NCBI GenBank assembly: GCA_937968015.1
Contig: CALBSO010000021.1
Location: forward strand, 1-50,307
From: an uncultured Thermomicrobia bacterium
GTDB taxonomy: Bacteria > Chloroflexota > Chloroflexia > Thermomicrobiales > JALYUS01
Length of the DNA stretch: 50,307 nucleotides
Reading direction: 5' to 3'
Shown: positions 24,730-33,085 of the stretch, in pieces
Position numbering within the stretch: position 1 is the stretch's first letter
Layout: each line of letters starts with the position of its first letter
Translations under genes and position numbers: made by a program
The notes under the pieces: generated by a model
Told to the model about the DNA's origin: nothing
Databases searched by the model: none
What the model saw: only the letters and a program-made list of their open reading frames with translations

Positions 24730-25686
24730 TTATGAGGTGGCTTGCGTCTTGAGATTCTCCATCGCGGCGACGAGTTCGCGGACCGCCCCGGCGGAGCGTT
24801 GCAGCGCGCCGTACTCATCGGCGGTCAGTTCGATCTCGATCACCTGCTCGCGCCCGTTCGCGCCGAGTTTACACGGCACACCGACGAAGAGACCGTGGAT
24901 GCCGTACTCCCCTTCGAGCAACACCGATGTCGGCATGATCCGCTTCTTGTCGAGCAAAATGGAGTCCACCATCGCGCAGACGGAGGAGGCGGGAGCGTAG
25001 AAGGCACTGCCCGTCTTCAACAGGTTGACAACCTCCGCGCCGCCATTCGCGGTGCGCTGGACGATCGCGTCAATCCGCTCCTGCGGCAACAGCGCGGGCA
25101 GCGGGATACCGGCGACGGTCGTGTAGCGCGGCAGCGGCACCATCGTGTCGCCGTGACCGCCGAGCACGAAAGCGGTGACATCCTCCACCGAGACATCCAA
25201 TTCCTGCGCGATGAAGGTGCGGAAGCGCGCGCTGTCGAGGACGCCCGCTTGCCCGATCACGCGTTCCTTCGGGAAACCGGAGGCTTCGAGCGCGACATGA
25301 CACATCGCATCAAGCGGGTTGGAGACGAGCAGGAGAATGGTGTTTGGCGACTGCGCGACGACCTGCTCCGTCACGCTACGGACGATGTTCATGTTCGTGC
25401 GCAGTAAATCATCGCGGCTCATGCCCGGCTTGCGCGCGATACCGGAGGTGACGACGACGATGTCCGATCCGGCCGTCTCCTCATAGCCGTTCGTGCCAGT
25501 GATCAGCGTGTCGTATCCCTCGACGGGGCCGGATTGGTTGAGATCGAGCGCTTTGCCCTGCGGCAAGCCCTCGACGATGTCCACGAGCACGATGTCCGCG
25601 TAGTCACGCTCCGCGAGCCGCTGCGCGGTCGTGCCGCCAACCATTCCCGCGCCCACGACGGTAATCTTCTTCCGCGCCCCTGCCAT
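24730..25686 (-). CDS. mdh: Malate dehydrogenase (LDH-type)
   Basis: This 318-residue NAD-dependent enzyme interconverts malate and oxaloacetate in the TCA cycle. It shows the GxGxxG motif ITVVGAGMVGGTTAQRLA, the Asp after beta-2 (VLVDIVEG), the substrate Arg in GIARKPGMSRDDLLRTN, NPLD(A)M and the catalytic His in LGGHGDTMVPL. The Arg of ARKPGM marks it as malate rather than lactate dehydrogenase. GGAGGG lies about 9 bases before ATG. It is 16 bases upstream of moeA and about 126 bases downstream of ogt on the same strand. Confidence 0.94.
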   Translation of the reverse strand: MAGARKKITVVGAGMVGGTTAQRLAERDYADIVLVDIVEGLPQGKALDLNQSGPVEGYDTLITGTNGYEETAGSDIVVVTSGIARKPGMSRDDLLRTNMNIVRSVTEQVVAQSPNTILLLVSNPLDAMCHVALEASGFPKERVIGQAGVLDSARFRTFIAQELDVSVEDVTAFVLGGHGDTMVPLPRYTTVAGIPLPALLPQERIDAIVQRTANGGAEVVNLLKTGSAFYAPASSVCAMVDSILLDKKRIMPTSVLLEGEYGIHGLFVGVPCKLGANGREQVIEIELTADEYGALQRSAGAVRELVAAMENLKTQATS

Positions 25687-25773
25687 CCTCGCACTCCCTC
25701 CGCATCGGCTGATTCATATGCTAGTCCCGGTACGCCGGGTAGATCATCGTATCACAGCAGGAGAGAAAACAAA

Positions 25774-25807
25774 TGAACCGCAAAGAGACGAAGAGATTCG
25801 TGGTTCA
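25774..25807. repeat. AACCGCAAAGAGACGAAG-type short repeat
   Basis: TGAACC and GGTTCA frame GCAAAGAGACGAAGAGATTC between the ogt stop and the mdh start. It is an 'AACCGCAAAGACGCAAAG'-like intergenic repeat, distantly similar in style to the CACAGAG repeats. No terminator features. Confidence 0.5.
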
Positions 25808-25811
25808 CTTT

Positions 25812-26354
25812 CTAGAAGAGCGTCCGGCCTGCCACGCGGCGTTCGTGGTCAATCAGCCAGCGTTTGACGTGGATGCCCCATGCGTAACCCGTCAGGCTGC
25901 CGTTACTACCGAGAACGCGGTGGCACGGCACGATGATTGAGACGGGATTGCGCGCGACCGCCCCGCCGACCGCCTGCGCCCCACCCGGCTGGCCGAGTGT
26001 GCACGCGAGATCGCGGTACGTCACGATGTCGCCATAGGGAATCGCGAGCAGGGCATCCCAGACCTGCTGCTGGAACGGCGTCCCGACAAGATCGAGGGGC
26101 AGATCGAACATCTGCCGCGTACCGTCAAGATATTCGGTAAGTTGCGTCGTCGCCTCCGCGAGCGCGTCCGCGTCCGGCACGAGCGGCGCGGAGCAGTACT
26201 GCTGGAGTGCGTCGAGCGCCGAGGGCATTTCCGCGTGCGCGGCGATGATCAGCGCGCGAATCCCGCGCTCTGTCGCCGCCACGAGGATATCCCCGACAGA
26301 CATTGGGATGCTGGCATAAGAGAGAGCAGCCATTTCGCGCTCGGCACCGTGCAT
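25812..26354 (-). CDS. ogt: Methylated-DNA-protein cysteine methyltransferase
   Basis: This 180-residue enzyme removes O6-alkyl groups from guanine by suicidal transfer to its own Cys, here in the active-site motif IIVPCHRVLGSNGSLTGYAWG. The helix-turn-helix with FQQQVWDALLAIPYGDIVTYRDLA is characteristic, and the N-terminal domain is the short RNase H-like fold. ATG 26354 overlaps the Uma2 stop by one base (TAATG), so the two genes are likely expressed together. Alternative start MAALSY is 7 residues in. The gene encodes the repair protein only, without an Ada transcriptional domain. Confidence 0.93.
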   Translation of the reverse strand: MHGAEREMAALSYASIPMSVGDILVAATERGIRALIIAAHAEMPSALDALQQYCSAPLVPDADALAEATTQLTEYLDGTRQMFDLPLDLVGTPFQQQVWDALLAIPYGDIVTYRDLACTLGQPGGAQAVGGAVARNPVSIIVPCHRVLGSNGSLTGYAWGIHVKRWLIDHERRVAGRTLF

Positions 26355-26905
26355 TATGGCGCCATGAATAATGCGTCCACATGCAGTTCGAGTGCCGGCA
26401 AAACGCGCGAGGGAACACGATCGTCCGCCTGCACCACGGCCATTGCCGCATACACTCCGCTTTCCAGCACAAAGACTTCGACCGTTTTGCTGTCCGGATC
26501 AACGATCCAGTATTCGTTCACTCCGAACCGCGCACATTTTTCGAACTTGACGGTGCGGTCATATGCGCGCGTCGAAGGGGATACGATCTCGATGCACGAG
26601 TCAGGCGCACCGCGCATCCCTTTGTCATCAACGAGCGACATACGGTCGTCAGAAATGTAGACGATGTCGGGCTCGAATATATCATGAGGGCTTAACATCA
26701 CCGCGAAGGGGGCATAAAAAAGACGACCAAGCCCGCGCTGCCTGATGTGGGAGCCGAGTAACCACGTCAGTTCGGCACTCGCCCATTGATGCGCGGTGAT
26801 CGGTGGTGGAGACCCTACTACCTCCCCATCAATGATCTCGTACCGATTACTGTCGTCCGGGAAGGTCTCGTAATCTTCGTAGGTCAGTTTCGTTCTGGTC
26901 GCCAC
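26354..26905 (-). CDS. Uma2-family (DUF820) endonuclease-like protein
   Basis: This 183-residue protein has a PD-(D/E)xK nuclease core: RYEIIDGEVV (about 21-30), FEPDIVYISDDR (about 86), and SCIEIVSPSTRAYDRTVKFEKCARFGVNEYWIVD, where E, the spaced K and the conserved Y/W are in place. The family (Uma2) is multicopy in cyanobacteria and Chloroflexota; substrate and role are unsettled, and some are suspected mobile or defence elements. GTG at 26905 has AAGGGGG about 7 bases upstream. It is the first gene of a two-gene unit with ogt. Confidence 0.85.
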   Translation of the reverse strand: MATRTKLTYEDYETFPDDSNRYEIIDGEVVGSPPPITAHQWASAELTWLLGSHIRQRGLGRLFYAPFAVMLSPHDIFEPDIVYISDDRMSLVDDKGMRGAPDSCIEIVSPSTRAYDRTVKFEKCARFGVNEYWIVDPDSKTVEVFVLESGVYAAMAVVQADDRVPSRVLPALELHVDALFMAP

Positions 26906-26949
26906 GATGTGCCCCCTTGATACATGAGAACATGTACGGTCATTGTACC

Positions 26950-27645
26950 TTACGGGCGGGCGGCACGGGCGAGGCGTTGGGCTTCGTTATGGGCAAGGCG
27001 GGAGGGTTCGGGGAGTTTCGTCCGCACCGCGCTGCGGCGGACGATTTCGACGGCATCATCGAGCGTGATACGATGACCGACCGAGGGAAAGACGGGCGCG
27101 ACACCCGTCCGCGTCCGTAGCGCCATCGCGACGACTTCGCCCTTGTCCACGAGTGGCACGACGCTGCCCGCCGCCTCTGCCAGCCCCTCGTACCGACCGA
27201 CGAGAATGGACTTCGCACAGCCGAGCGTCGGCAGATCCACGGCGAGCCCGAGATGGCAAGCCAGCCCGAATCGTCGTGGGTGCGACCGCCCGTGACCGTC
27301 CGCGATGAGCACGTCGGGCACTGCGGGCAACCGTTCCAGCGCCGCGAGCGCGGCGGGCAGTTCGCGCCACGAGAGCAGGCCGGGCACATATGGGTAGGCG
27401 AGCGGCGCATCGGCGGAAACGACGGCGATGGGCGTCAAATCCGGAAATGAGACGAGCGCCGCGACGCCAATCGCCCGATCCGCTCCGAGGTGGACATCAA
27501 CGGCGGCGATCGTCTCCGGAGGGCGCGGCAGCGGCGCTTCCCGCACTAGCGCGGCCCAGACGCGCTGCTGGGCAACTGCCTCACGCGGTGGCTCAGCGAG
27601 GTCCGGCAGATATGCGTGATTGACGATGATATGCGTGCGCTCCAT
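26950..27645 (-). CDS. nfi: Endonuclease V
   Basis: This protein of about 231 residues nicks DNA next to deoxyinosine and other deaminated bases. Catalytic and wedge motifs are visible: AVDVHLG (Asp), LLSWRELPA (Glu), and the signature ADGHGRSHPRRFGLACHLG with the second Asp, followed by VDLPTLGCAKSILVG. The start at ATG 27645 (MERTHIIVN) is chosen because the family starts here; a frame running to 27945 crosses the divergent promoter of sdhC and is not coding. It stands alone, ending 45 bases before the Uma2 gene start. Confidence 0.92.
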   Translation of the reverse strand: MERTHIIVNHAYLPDLAEPPREAVAQQRVWAALVREAPLPRPPETIAAVDVHLGADRAIGVAALVSFPDLTPIAVVSADAPLAYPYVPGLLSWRELPAALAALERLPAVPDVLIADGHGRSHPRRFGLACHLGLAVDLPTLGCAKSILVGRYEGLAEAAGSVVPLVDKGEVVAMALRTRTGVAPVFPSVGHRITLDDAVEIVRRSAVRTKLPEPSRLAHNEAQRLARAARP

Positions 27646-28050
27646 CCCGATCCCTGTAGCGTCGGCTTCTAGCCTGTGAGCACCGACGCTGCCCGGCAGA
27701 AACACGATTGGCATGAAAAGCCGAAAGGAAGCATAGCAGAGCGTCCACTGTTCGCCATAGGAAAAGACAATGGTCGCACGCCTGACGATTGCCGCACGCG
27801 GTGTTATACTTTGCGTAGTGACATGTATGACCATTCCGCAGCGCCTTTTTGGGGCGTATGCACGAGAAATGTGCCAGCGGGGCCGGGCGGGGACGAGAAC
27901 AAGTAGATGCGTCGCTGCGGTGCAAAGAGCACAGATGCGAGACAACGGAGTATCGTTCGATCCGGTCGCGCCCTATCGGCAGGGGCGCGAAACCGCTGAG
28001 CACGGACCATAGGGCATCAGACGCCGAATGAGCGGGGTGGAGAAGAGCGT
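27646..28050. other. 405-bp divergent intergenic region before sdhC
   Basis: No gene seen. It holds a hairpin AGCGTCGG/CCGACGCT (27658-27665, 27683-27690) around CTTCTAGCCTGTGAGCA, a variant of the window's palindrome family. It also holds a promoter at 27782-27810, then a leader of about 230 bases with an 8-bp stem TCGCGCCC/GGGCGCGA (27966-27973, 27983-27990). Confidence 0.6.
27782..27810 (+). promoter_or_regulatory. Promoter of the sdhCAB operon
   Basis: CTGACG (27782-27787), a 17-base spacer and TATACT (27805-27810) match a sigma-70-type promoter. Transcription from here leaves an unusually long untranslated leader before sdhC. Confidence 0.6.
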
Positions 28051-28731
28051 ATGGCTGCGACGGTAGCACTCTATCGCACGTCAATCGGCAAGAAGACGGT
28101 CATGGCCGTGACGGGGATCATCCTGTACCTCTTTATGATCCTCCACATCTACGGCAACCTGAAAGTCTTCGAGGGTCGCGAGAAGTTCAACGCCTACAGC
28201 GACTACCTTCGCACCGTCGGCAACCCAATCTTCTTCCGCACCGAACTCTTGTGGACCATCCGCGTCGTCCTGCTCGTGTCCGTCATCCTCCACATCGTCG
28301 CGGCGGTGCAACTCACACAGCGCAGCGTTGCGAGCCGCCCGGTGCGCTATGTCAACAAGAAAGAGACTGACGCGACATTCGCCTCGCGCACGATGCGCTG
28401 GGGTGGCCTCGTGATCTTCTTTTTCATCATCTACCACATCCTCGATCTCACGCTCGGCACGGCGCACTCCGGCACATACCAGCAGGGGGATGTGTACGGC
28501 AACGTTGTCTCCGGCTTCAGTCATTGGTACGTGACGGCCTTCTACCTCCTGGCGATGCTCGCGCTCGGTTTTCATCTCTACCACGGCGTCTGGAGCATGT
28601 TCCAGACGCTCGGCATCAACCGACGGAAATACAACCGCTTCTTTCGGGGCCTCGCGCTCGTCTCGGCGGTGCTGATCGGCGGAGGCGGCTGTGTCGTCCC
28701 GCTCGCCATCTTGACCGGCATCGTCAGTTAG
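28051..28731 (+). CDS. sdhC: Succinate dehydrogenase cytochrome b558 subunit
   Basis: This 226-residue membrane anchor of complex II carries heme b and passes electrons to quinone. It is the single, five-helix B-type subunit (TIGR02046-like), recognisable from TSIGKKTVMAVTGIILYLFMILHIYGNLKVFEG, SVILHIVAAVQLT, FFFIIYHILDLTLGT, and FHLYHGVWSMFQTLGINRRKYN with the His residues placed for heme ligation. It is first in sdhC-sdhA-sdhB; sdhA follows after 17 bases. GGAG lies about 10 bases before ATG. Confidence 0.93.
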   Translation: MAATVALYRTSIGKKTVMAVTGIILYLFMILHIYGNLKVFEGREKFNAYSDYLRTVGNPIFFRTELLWTIRVVLLVSVILHIVAAVQLTQRSVASRPVRYVNKKETDATFASRTMRWGGLVIFFFIIYHILDLTLGTAHSGTYQQGDVYGNVVSGFSHWYVTAFYLLAMLALGFHLYHGVWSMFQTLGINRRKYNRFFRGLALVSAVLIGGGGCVVPLAILTGIVS

Positions 28732-28748
28732 GAAAGGGAAGGAGCGCA

Positions 28749-30725
28749 ATGGCAACGACAATCGCCCCTCCGACTGTTGATGTGAGCCGCCGTGCGCTCG
28801 GCGGGCGCGACATCGTCCTCGATGCGAAAATTCCATCCGGGCCGATCGAGCAGAAGTGGGAGAAGCACCAGTTCGAGATGAAACTGGTCAATCCCGCAAA
28901 CAAGCGGAAGTTCACCATCCTCATCGTCGGCTCGGGCCTCGCGGGCGCCTCCGCCGCCGCGACGCTGGCCGAACTTGGCTACCACGTCACATGCTTCTGC
29001 TATCAGGACTCGCCGCGCCGCGCGCACAGCATCGCCGCGCAGGGTGGTATCAACGCCGCGAAGAATTACCGCAACGATGGCGACAGCGTCTACCGCCTCT
29101 TCTACGACACCGTGAAGGGCGGGGACTTCCGTTCCCGCGAGGCGAATGTCTACCGGCTGGCACAGATCAGCGTCAACATCATTGACCAGTGCGTCGCGCA
29201 GGGTGTCCCCTTCGCGCGGGAGTATGGTGGCCTGCTCGATAACCGCTCCTTCGGCGGCGCACAAGTGTCGCGCACCTTCTACGCGCGGGGCCAGACCGGG
29301 CAGCAACTGCTGCTCGGCGCGTACTCGGCGCTCTCGCGGCAAATCGGCCTCGGCAATGTGGATATGTATCCACGCCACGAGATGCTCGACCTCGTCGTCG
29401 TGGACGGCGCGGCGCGCGGCCTCATCGCGCGGGACCTCGTGACGGGCGAGATCACGCCGTATGTCGCCGATGCAGTCGTGCTGGCGTCCGGCGGCTACGG
29501 GAATGTCTATTACCTCTCGACGAACGCGAAGGGGTGCAACGTCACGGCGGATTGGCGGGCGTACAAGCGTGGGGCATTGTTCGCCAACCCCTGCTACACA
29601 CAGATTCACCCGACCTGCATCCCCGTCACGGGCGATCACCAATCCAAACTCACGCTGATGAGCGAATCGCTGCGGAACGATGGGCGAGTCTGGGTGCCAG
29701 CGAAGGCAGGCGATACGCGAGCGCCACATCAGATTCCCGAGCGCGAGCGCGACTACTTCCTCGAACGGAAGTATCCGAGTTTCGGCAACCTTGTCCCGCG
29801 TGATGTCGCGAGCCGCAACGCGAAGGAAGTCTGCGACGAGGGGCGCGGCGTTGGCCCCGGCGGACGCGGCGTGTATCTCGACTTTGCGGACGCGATCAAG
29901 CGGCTTGGCAAGCGGGTGATCGAAGAGCGATACGGCAACCTCTTCGATATGTACCACAAGATCACCGGCGAGAATTCGTATGAATCCCCGATGCGCATCT
30001 ACCCCGCCATCCACTACACGATGGGCGGCCTCTGGGTGGATTACAACCTGATGAGCACCATCCCCGGCCTCTTCGTCGCGGGCGAGGCGAACTTCTCCGA
30101 CCACGGCGCGAACCGCCTCGGCGCGAGTGCTTTAATGCAGGGGCTTGCCGATGGCTACTTCATCCTCCCGTACACAATTGGTGATTACCTCGCGAACGCC
30201 AAACTGCCGAAGGCGGAGACGACCCACCCCGCCTTCGCGGAGTCCGAGGCGGAGGTGCATGCCCGCGTCAAGCGGTTGCTCGGCATCAAGGGAGAGCGAA
30301 CGGTGGATTCGTTCCACCGCGAACTCGGCCACATCATGTGGGACTACTGCGGCATGGCCCGCACCGACGCAGGATTGCGCCATGCACTCGCGCAGATTCC
30401 GCAACTGCGCGAGGAGTTCTGGCAGAACGTCAATGTGATGGGCGAGAACACCGAACTGAACCAGTCGCTCGAAAAGGCGGGCCGCGTCGCGGACTTCCTC
30501 GAGCTCGGCGAACTGATCTGCACCGATGCCCTCAACCGCACCGAGTCGTGCGGCGGCCACTTCCGCGAGGAGAGCCAGACAGCGGACGGCGAAGCGCTGC
30601 GCGACGACGAGCATTTCTCGCACGTTTCGGCGTGGGAGTATACCGGCGTCGCGAACACGCCCGCGCTGCACAAGGAACCGCTCGAGTTCGAGTATGTTCA
30701 CCCCTCACAACGGAGTTACGTGTAA
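28749..30725 (+). CDS. sdhA: Succinate dehydrogenase / fumarate reductase flavoprotein subunit
   Basis: This protein of about 658 residues carries covalent FAD and oxidises succinate to fumarate. Motifs: dinucleotide-binding ILIVGSGLAGASAAATLAELGY, the FAD-linking His in RRAHSIAAQGGINAAKN, the substrate-site HPTCIPVTGDHQSKLTLMSESLRNDGRVWVP and RDVASRN segments, and HYTMGGLWVDYNL near the C-terminal half. The N-terminal 55 residues (PPTVDVSRRALGG...) precede the FAD domain, as in B-type enzymes. AAGGAG precedes ATG 28749; a longer frame starting inside sdhC is a shadow. It overlaps sdhB by one base (TAATG). Confidence 0.94.
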   Translation: MATTIAPPTVDVSRRALGGRDIVLDAKIPSGPIEQKWEKHQFEMKLVNPANKRKFTILIVGSGLAGASAAATLAELGYHVTCFCYQDSPRRAHSIAAQGGINAAKNYRNDGDSVYRLFYDTVKGGDFRSREANVYRLAQISVNIIDQCVAQGVPFAREYGGLLDNRSFGGAQVSRTFYARGQTGQQLLLGAYSALSRQIGLGNVDMYPRHEMLDLVVVDGAARGLIARDLVTGEITPYVADAVVLASGGYGNVYYLSTNAKGCNVTADWRAYKRGALFANPCYTQIHPTCIPVTGDHQSKLTLMSESLRNDGRVWVPAKAGDTRAPHQIPERERDYFLERKYPSFGNLVPRDVASRNAKEVCDEGRGVGPGGRGVYLDFADAIKRLGKRVIEERYGNLFDMYHKITGENSYESPMRIYPAIHYTMGGLWVDYNLMSTIPGLFVAGEANFSDHGANRLGASALMQGLADGYFILPYTIGDYLANAKLPKAETTHPAFAESEAEVHARVKRLLGIKGERTVDSFHRELGHIMWDYCGMARTDAGLRHALAQIPQLREEFWQNVNVMGENTELNQSLEKAGRVADFLELGELICTDALNRTESCGGHFREESQTADGEALRDDEHFSHVSAWEYTGVANTPALHKEPLEFEYVHPSQRSYV

Positions 30726-31555
30726 TGGCAACGCTCGCATCACGGGGCGCAACCGCATCACACGACGGCGATGCGGGTCGCACGCTGAACCTCACCCTCC
30801 AAGTCTGGCGGCAGAAGAATGCCACCAGCGCGGGGAAGATGGTCACCTACGAGGCGAAGGGCATCAGTGTAGATATGTCCTTTCTGGAGATGCTCGATGT
30901 CGTCAACGAGAGGTTGATCGCGCGCGGCGAGGAGCCGATTGCCTTCGACCACGACTGCCGCGAGGGTATCTGCGGCATGTGCGGCATGATGATCAACGGC
31001 ATCGCGCACGGGCCGGAACGCGCGACGACCGCCTGCGAACTGTACATGCGTCACTTCCGCGACGGTGAGACGATCACAATCGAGCCGTGGCGGGCCAAAG
31101 CATTCCCGGTCATTAAAGACCTCGTCGTGGATCGCGGCGCATTTGATCGGATTATCCAGGCAGGCGGCTACATCACCGCCCCGACCGGCGGCGCGCGGGA
31201 CGCCAACGCCATCCTCGTCCCGAAGGCGGACGCGGACGCCGCGTTCGATTACGCCGCCTGCATCAGCTGCGGCGCGTGCGTCGCGATGTGTCCGAACGCC
31301 TCGGCGATGCTCTTCACCGCCGCGAAGGTTGCCCATCTCGGCCACCTGCCGCAGGGCCAGCCGGAGCGGGACGACCGCGTGCTGCGGATGGTCGAGCAGA
31401 TGGATGTCGAGGGCTTCGGCGCCTGCACGAACATCGGCGAGTGCGCGGCCGTCTGCCCGAAGGAGATCCCGATGGACGTCATCTCCTACATGAACCGCGA
31501 TCTCCTCCGCGCCACCCGCCGCAAAGACCGCGAGGCAAAGACGAGCAACGAGTAA
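30725..31555 (+). CDS. sdhB: Succinate dehydrogenase iron-sulfur subunit
   Basis: This protein of about 276 residues relays electrons from FAD to quinone. The plant-type [2Fe-2S] ligands are in CREGICGMCGMM with a downstream Cys (TTACELY). The [4Fe-4S] and [3Fe-4S] ligands are in CISCGACVAMCP and GACTNIGECAAVCPKEIP. It is translationally coupled to sdhA by a one-base overlap. Its last 18 codons, including the stop, lie in a 60-bp segment duplicated 890 bases downstream after a toxin-antitoxin pair (see repeats 31499 and 32389). The encoded C-terminus DLLRATRRKDREAKTSNE is identical in both copies. Confidence 0.94.
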   Translation: MATLASRGATASHDGDAGRTLNLTLQVWRQKNATSAGKMVTYEAKGISVDMSFLEMLDVVNERLIARGEEPIAFDHDCREGICGMCGMMINGIAHGPERATTACELYMRHFRDGETITIEPWRAKAFPVIKDLVVDRGAFDRIIQAGGYITAPTGGARDANAILVPKADADAAFDYAACISCGACVAMCPNASAMLFTAAKVAHLGHLPQGQPERDDRVLRMVEQMDVEGFGACTNIGECAAVCPKEIPMDVISYMNRDLLRATRRKDREAKTSNE

Positions 31556-31558
31556 CGA
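31499..31558. repeat. Left copy of 60-bp direct repeat (sdhB 3' end)
   Basis: These 60 bases include the last 18 codons and TAA of sdhB plus 3 bases. They match 32389-32448 at 58 of 60 positions (differences at 31504 and 31546). They flank the DUF433-DUF5615 cassette. Confidence 0.9.
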
Positions 31559-31599
31559 ATAACGAGGAAACGCTGAATCCGACACCATGCGGGGAGATG

Positions 31600-31628
31600 C
31601 TGAAACAGGTATCTCCCTTTGGTATACT
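31600..31628 (+). promoter_or_regulatory. Promoter of the DUF433-DUF5615 pair
   Basis: CTGAAA (31600-31605), a 17-base spacer and TATACT (31623-31628) lie 35 bases before the DUF433 start. This gives the cassette its own transcription, independent of sdhCAB. Confidence 0.65.
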
Positions 31629-31662
31629 CTGGCGAGTGCGAAATGCGGTCTGGAGGCTGAAA

Positions 31663-31938
31663 ATGGTTCGGGCGGAATCAAAACCACGCACGATCGTGCG
31701 AAATCCCCGCATCCTGCACGGTGAACCGACTGTTGAGGGGACGCGGATTCCTGTGCGTGCGATTGTGCTTTTCAAGCACGAGTATGGCGACATCGCAGGC
31801 ATACGGAATGCGCTCCCAAGCCTGAGCGCGAGCGATATTGAAACGGCAATGCGTTTCTACCGCGAACACCGTGATGAAATCAACCGCTACATTGCAGAGA
31901 ACAACGAAGACGAAGACATCCCATACGATGAACTCTAA
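31663..31938 (+). CDS. DUF433 antitoxin-like protein
   Basis: This is a 91-residue DUF433 protein: KPRTIVRNPRILHGEPTVEGTRIPVRAIV is the family core, followed by SLSASDIETAMRFYREHRDEINRYIAEN, a helix-turn-helix-type region, and an acidic tail (NNEDEDIPYDEL). DUF433 proteins are the usual antitoxin partners of DUF5615 PIN-like toxins. GGAGG lies 6 bases before ATG. Its stop overlaps the DUF5615 start by one base (TAATG). It is closely similar to the second DUF433 gene at 33453. It probably binds the promoter and neutralises the toxin. Confidence 0.87.
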   Translation: MVRAESKPRTIVRNPRILHGEPTVEGTRIPVRAIVLFKHEYGDIAGIRNALPSLSASDIETAMRFYREHRDEINRYIAENNEDEDIPYDEL

Positions 31939-32372
31939 TGTCCATCGTGGGAGTGTATCTCGATGAGTGCGTCAATCACGCGGTTATCTCGTCATTACAG
32001 CAACGAGACTGGCGCGTCACGACGGCACAAGCAGAGGGAATGGGCACCGCCTCCGACGACGAACAAATTCGGTACGCGACACGAAACAGTTGGCTTCTCC
32101 TGACAACAAATGAACGCCACTTTGTCCAGTGGCACACGGTCTTTCAAGAAAATGGATGGCCGCATAGTGGAATCATCGCTATCCCTCAACGAAACTCCCC
32201 ACGCTTTTTCATCCGCTGTGCGATGATGCTCGACTGGATCAACGCCGAGTTTCCCGATCCGCAAAACGAACTATTCCGCTGGACGGACTTGCAGCAGCAG
32301 ATCATCAGCGGTCATGTCTTGGAAGGCTACACCGCTGCGGAGATTTCCCTCGCGCTCGGTCGCATGCCATGA
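31938..32372 (+). CDS. DUF5615 PIN-like toxin
   Basis: This is a 144-residue DUF5615/PIN-like protein. Conserved acidic residues are in VYLDECVNHAVISSLQQRDW (Asp/Glu of strand 1), GTASDDEQIRYATRNSWLLLTTNERHF (the second acidic pair and the Asn replacing the usual Asp) and the RNSPRFFIRCAMMLDWI helix. By family it is a predicted ribonuclease toxin paired with DUF433. It starts one base before the antitoxin stop ends, with no ribosome site of its own, so it is translated by coupling. It is followed by the right copy of the sdhB-end repeat. Confidence 0.85.
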   Translation: MSIVGVYLDECVNHAVISSLQQRDWRVTTAQAEGMGTASDDEQIRYATRNSWLLLTTNERHFVQWHTVFQENGWPHSGIIAIPQRNSPRFFIRCAMMLDWINAEFPDPQNELFRWTDLQQQIISGHVLEGYTAAEISLALGRMP

Positions 32373-32388
32373 TCGCTCGCCGGTCGCC

Positions 32389-32448
32389 GATCTTCTCCGC
32401 GCCACCCGCCGCAAAGACCGCGAGGCAAAGACGAGTAACGAGTAACGA
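32389..32448. repeat. Right copy of 60-bp direct repeat (sdhB 3' end)
   Basis: It matches 31499-31558 at 58 of 60 positions and still encodes DLLRATRRKDREAKTSNE plus stop in an orphan reading frame. It is the second boundary of the toxin-antitoxin cassette. Confidence 0.9.
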
Positions 32449-32530
32449 GTGGAGATCTCGCCTTCCCTCGTTTATGAGGCCGTATCAAGAATGTCTCAAA
32501 ATCTTCTCTGGCGCGGTTCGGTGTCGTCGC

Positions 32531-33085
32531 CTACGCCAAGGCTTTGAGCAATGCCGTGACTTCCGACGGACGCCGACAACGGACGACCTTACACATATGG
32601 GGCCGCAGGGCCTCCACTGTCGCCGTGCGATTCATTGCCCCATCATCGTCTGGCACCGCTGGCACCGATTCGCTGGTGTAGTAGCGCCGTGTCCAGAGCA
32701 AGAAACGCAGTAACTTACGCAGCCCCCGATGCTTGTTCGTCCCCGCCAGGCTCGCGCGCATATGGCGCATCAGTACGCGCTTCGCCGCAATGTGCCAAGG
32801 CAGATCGAGCCAGACAATCACATCCGCTGCTTGTAACAACTCATCGGTCCACCAAAGGAATCCGCCTTCACTGACCCATGCAGGTTGCGTGACGATTCTG
32901 TGGACGGCTGTCCGTCGCACATCAAGCGAACGCTTCGGTCCGGCGCCATTTTCATAGGCAATCGCATCGAGATCGTATGCCTGAACGGTGAGATGTTCTG
33001 CGATCTGGCGAGCGAGCGTTGTTTTCCCGCTGCCTGCCCCACCGATGATGTGAATGCGTCGCCATGCCGAAACCGCGTTAACCAC
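32531..33085 (-). CDS. P-loop small-molecule kinase / topology-modulation-like NTPase
   Basis: This is a P-loop protein of about 184 residues with Walker A IIGGAGSGKTTLARQIAEHL, followed by VQAYDLDAIAYENG. It has a Walker B-like DVIVWLDLPWHIA and an Arg-rich region KRVLMRHMRAS resembling adenylate kinase lids (the 'FlaR/topology modulation protein' group). The likely start is GTG 33085, which has AAGGA 7 bases upstream; the longer frame begins with TTG and lacks a site. It probably phosphorylates a small molecule; substrate unknown. It lies between the two DUF433 genes, in the opposite direction. Confidence 0.82.
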   Translation of the reverse strand: MVNAVSAWRRIHIIGGAGSGKTTLARQIAEHLTVQAYDLDAIAYENGAGPKRSLDVRRTAVHRIVTQPAWVSEGGFLWWTDELLQAADVIVWLDLPWHIAAKRVLMRHMRASLAGTNKHRGLRKLLRFLLWTRRYYTSESVPAVPDDDGAMNRTATVEALRPHMCKVVRCRRPSEVTALLKALA

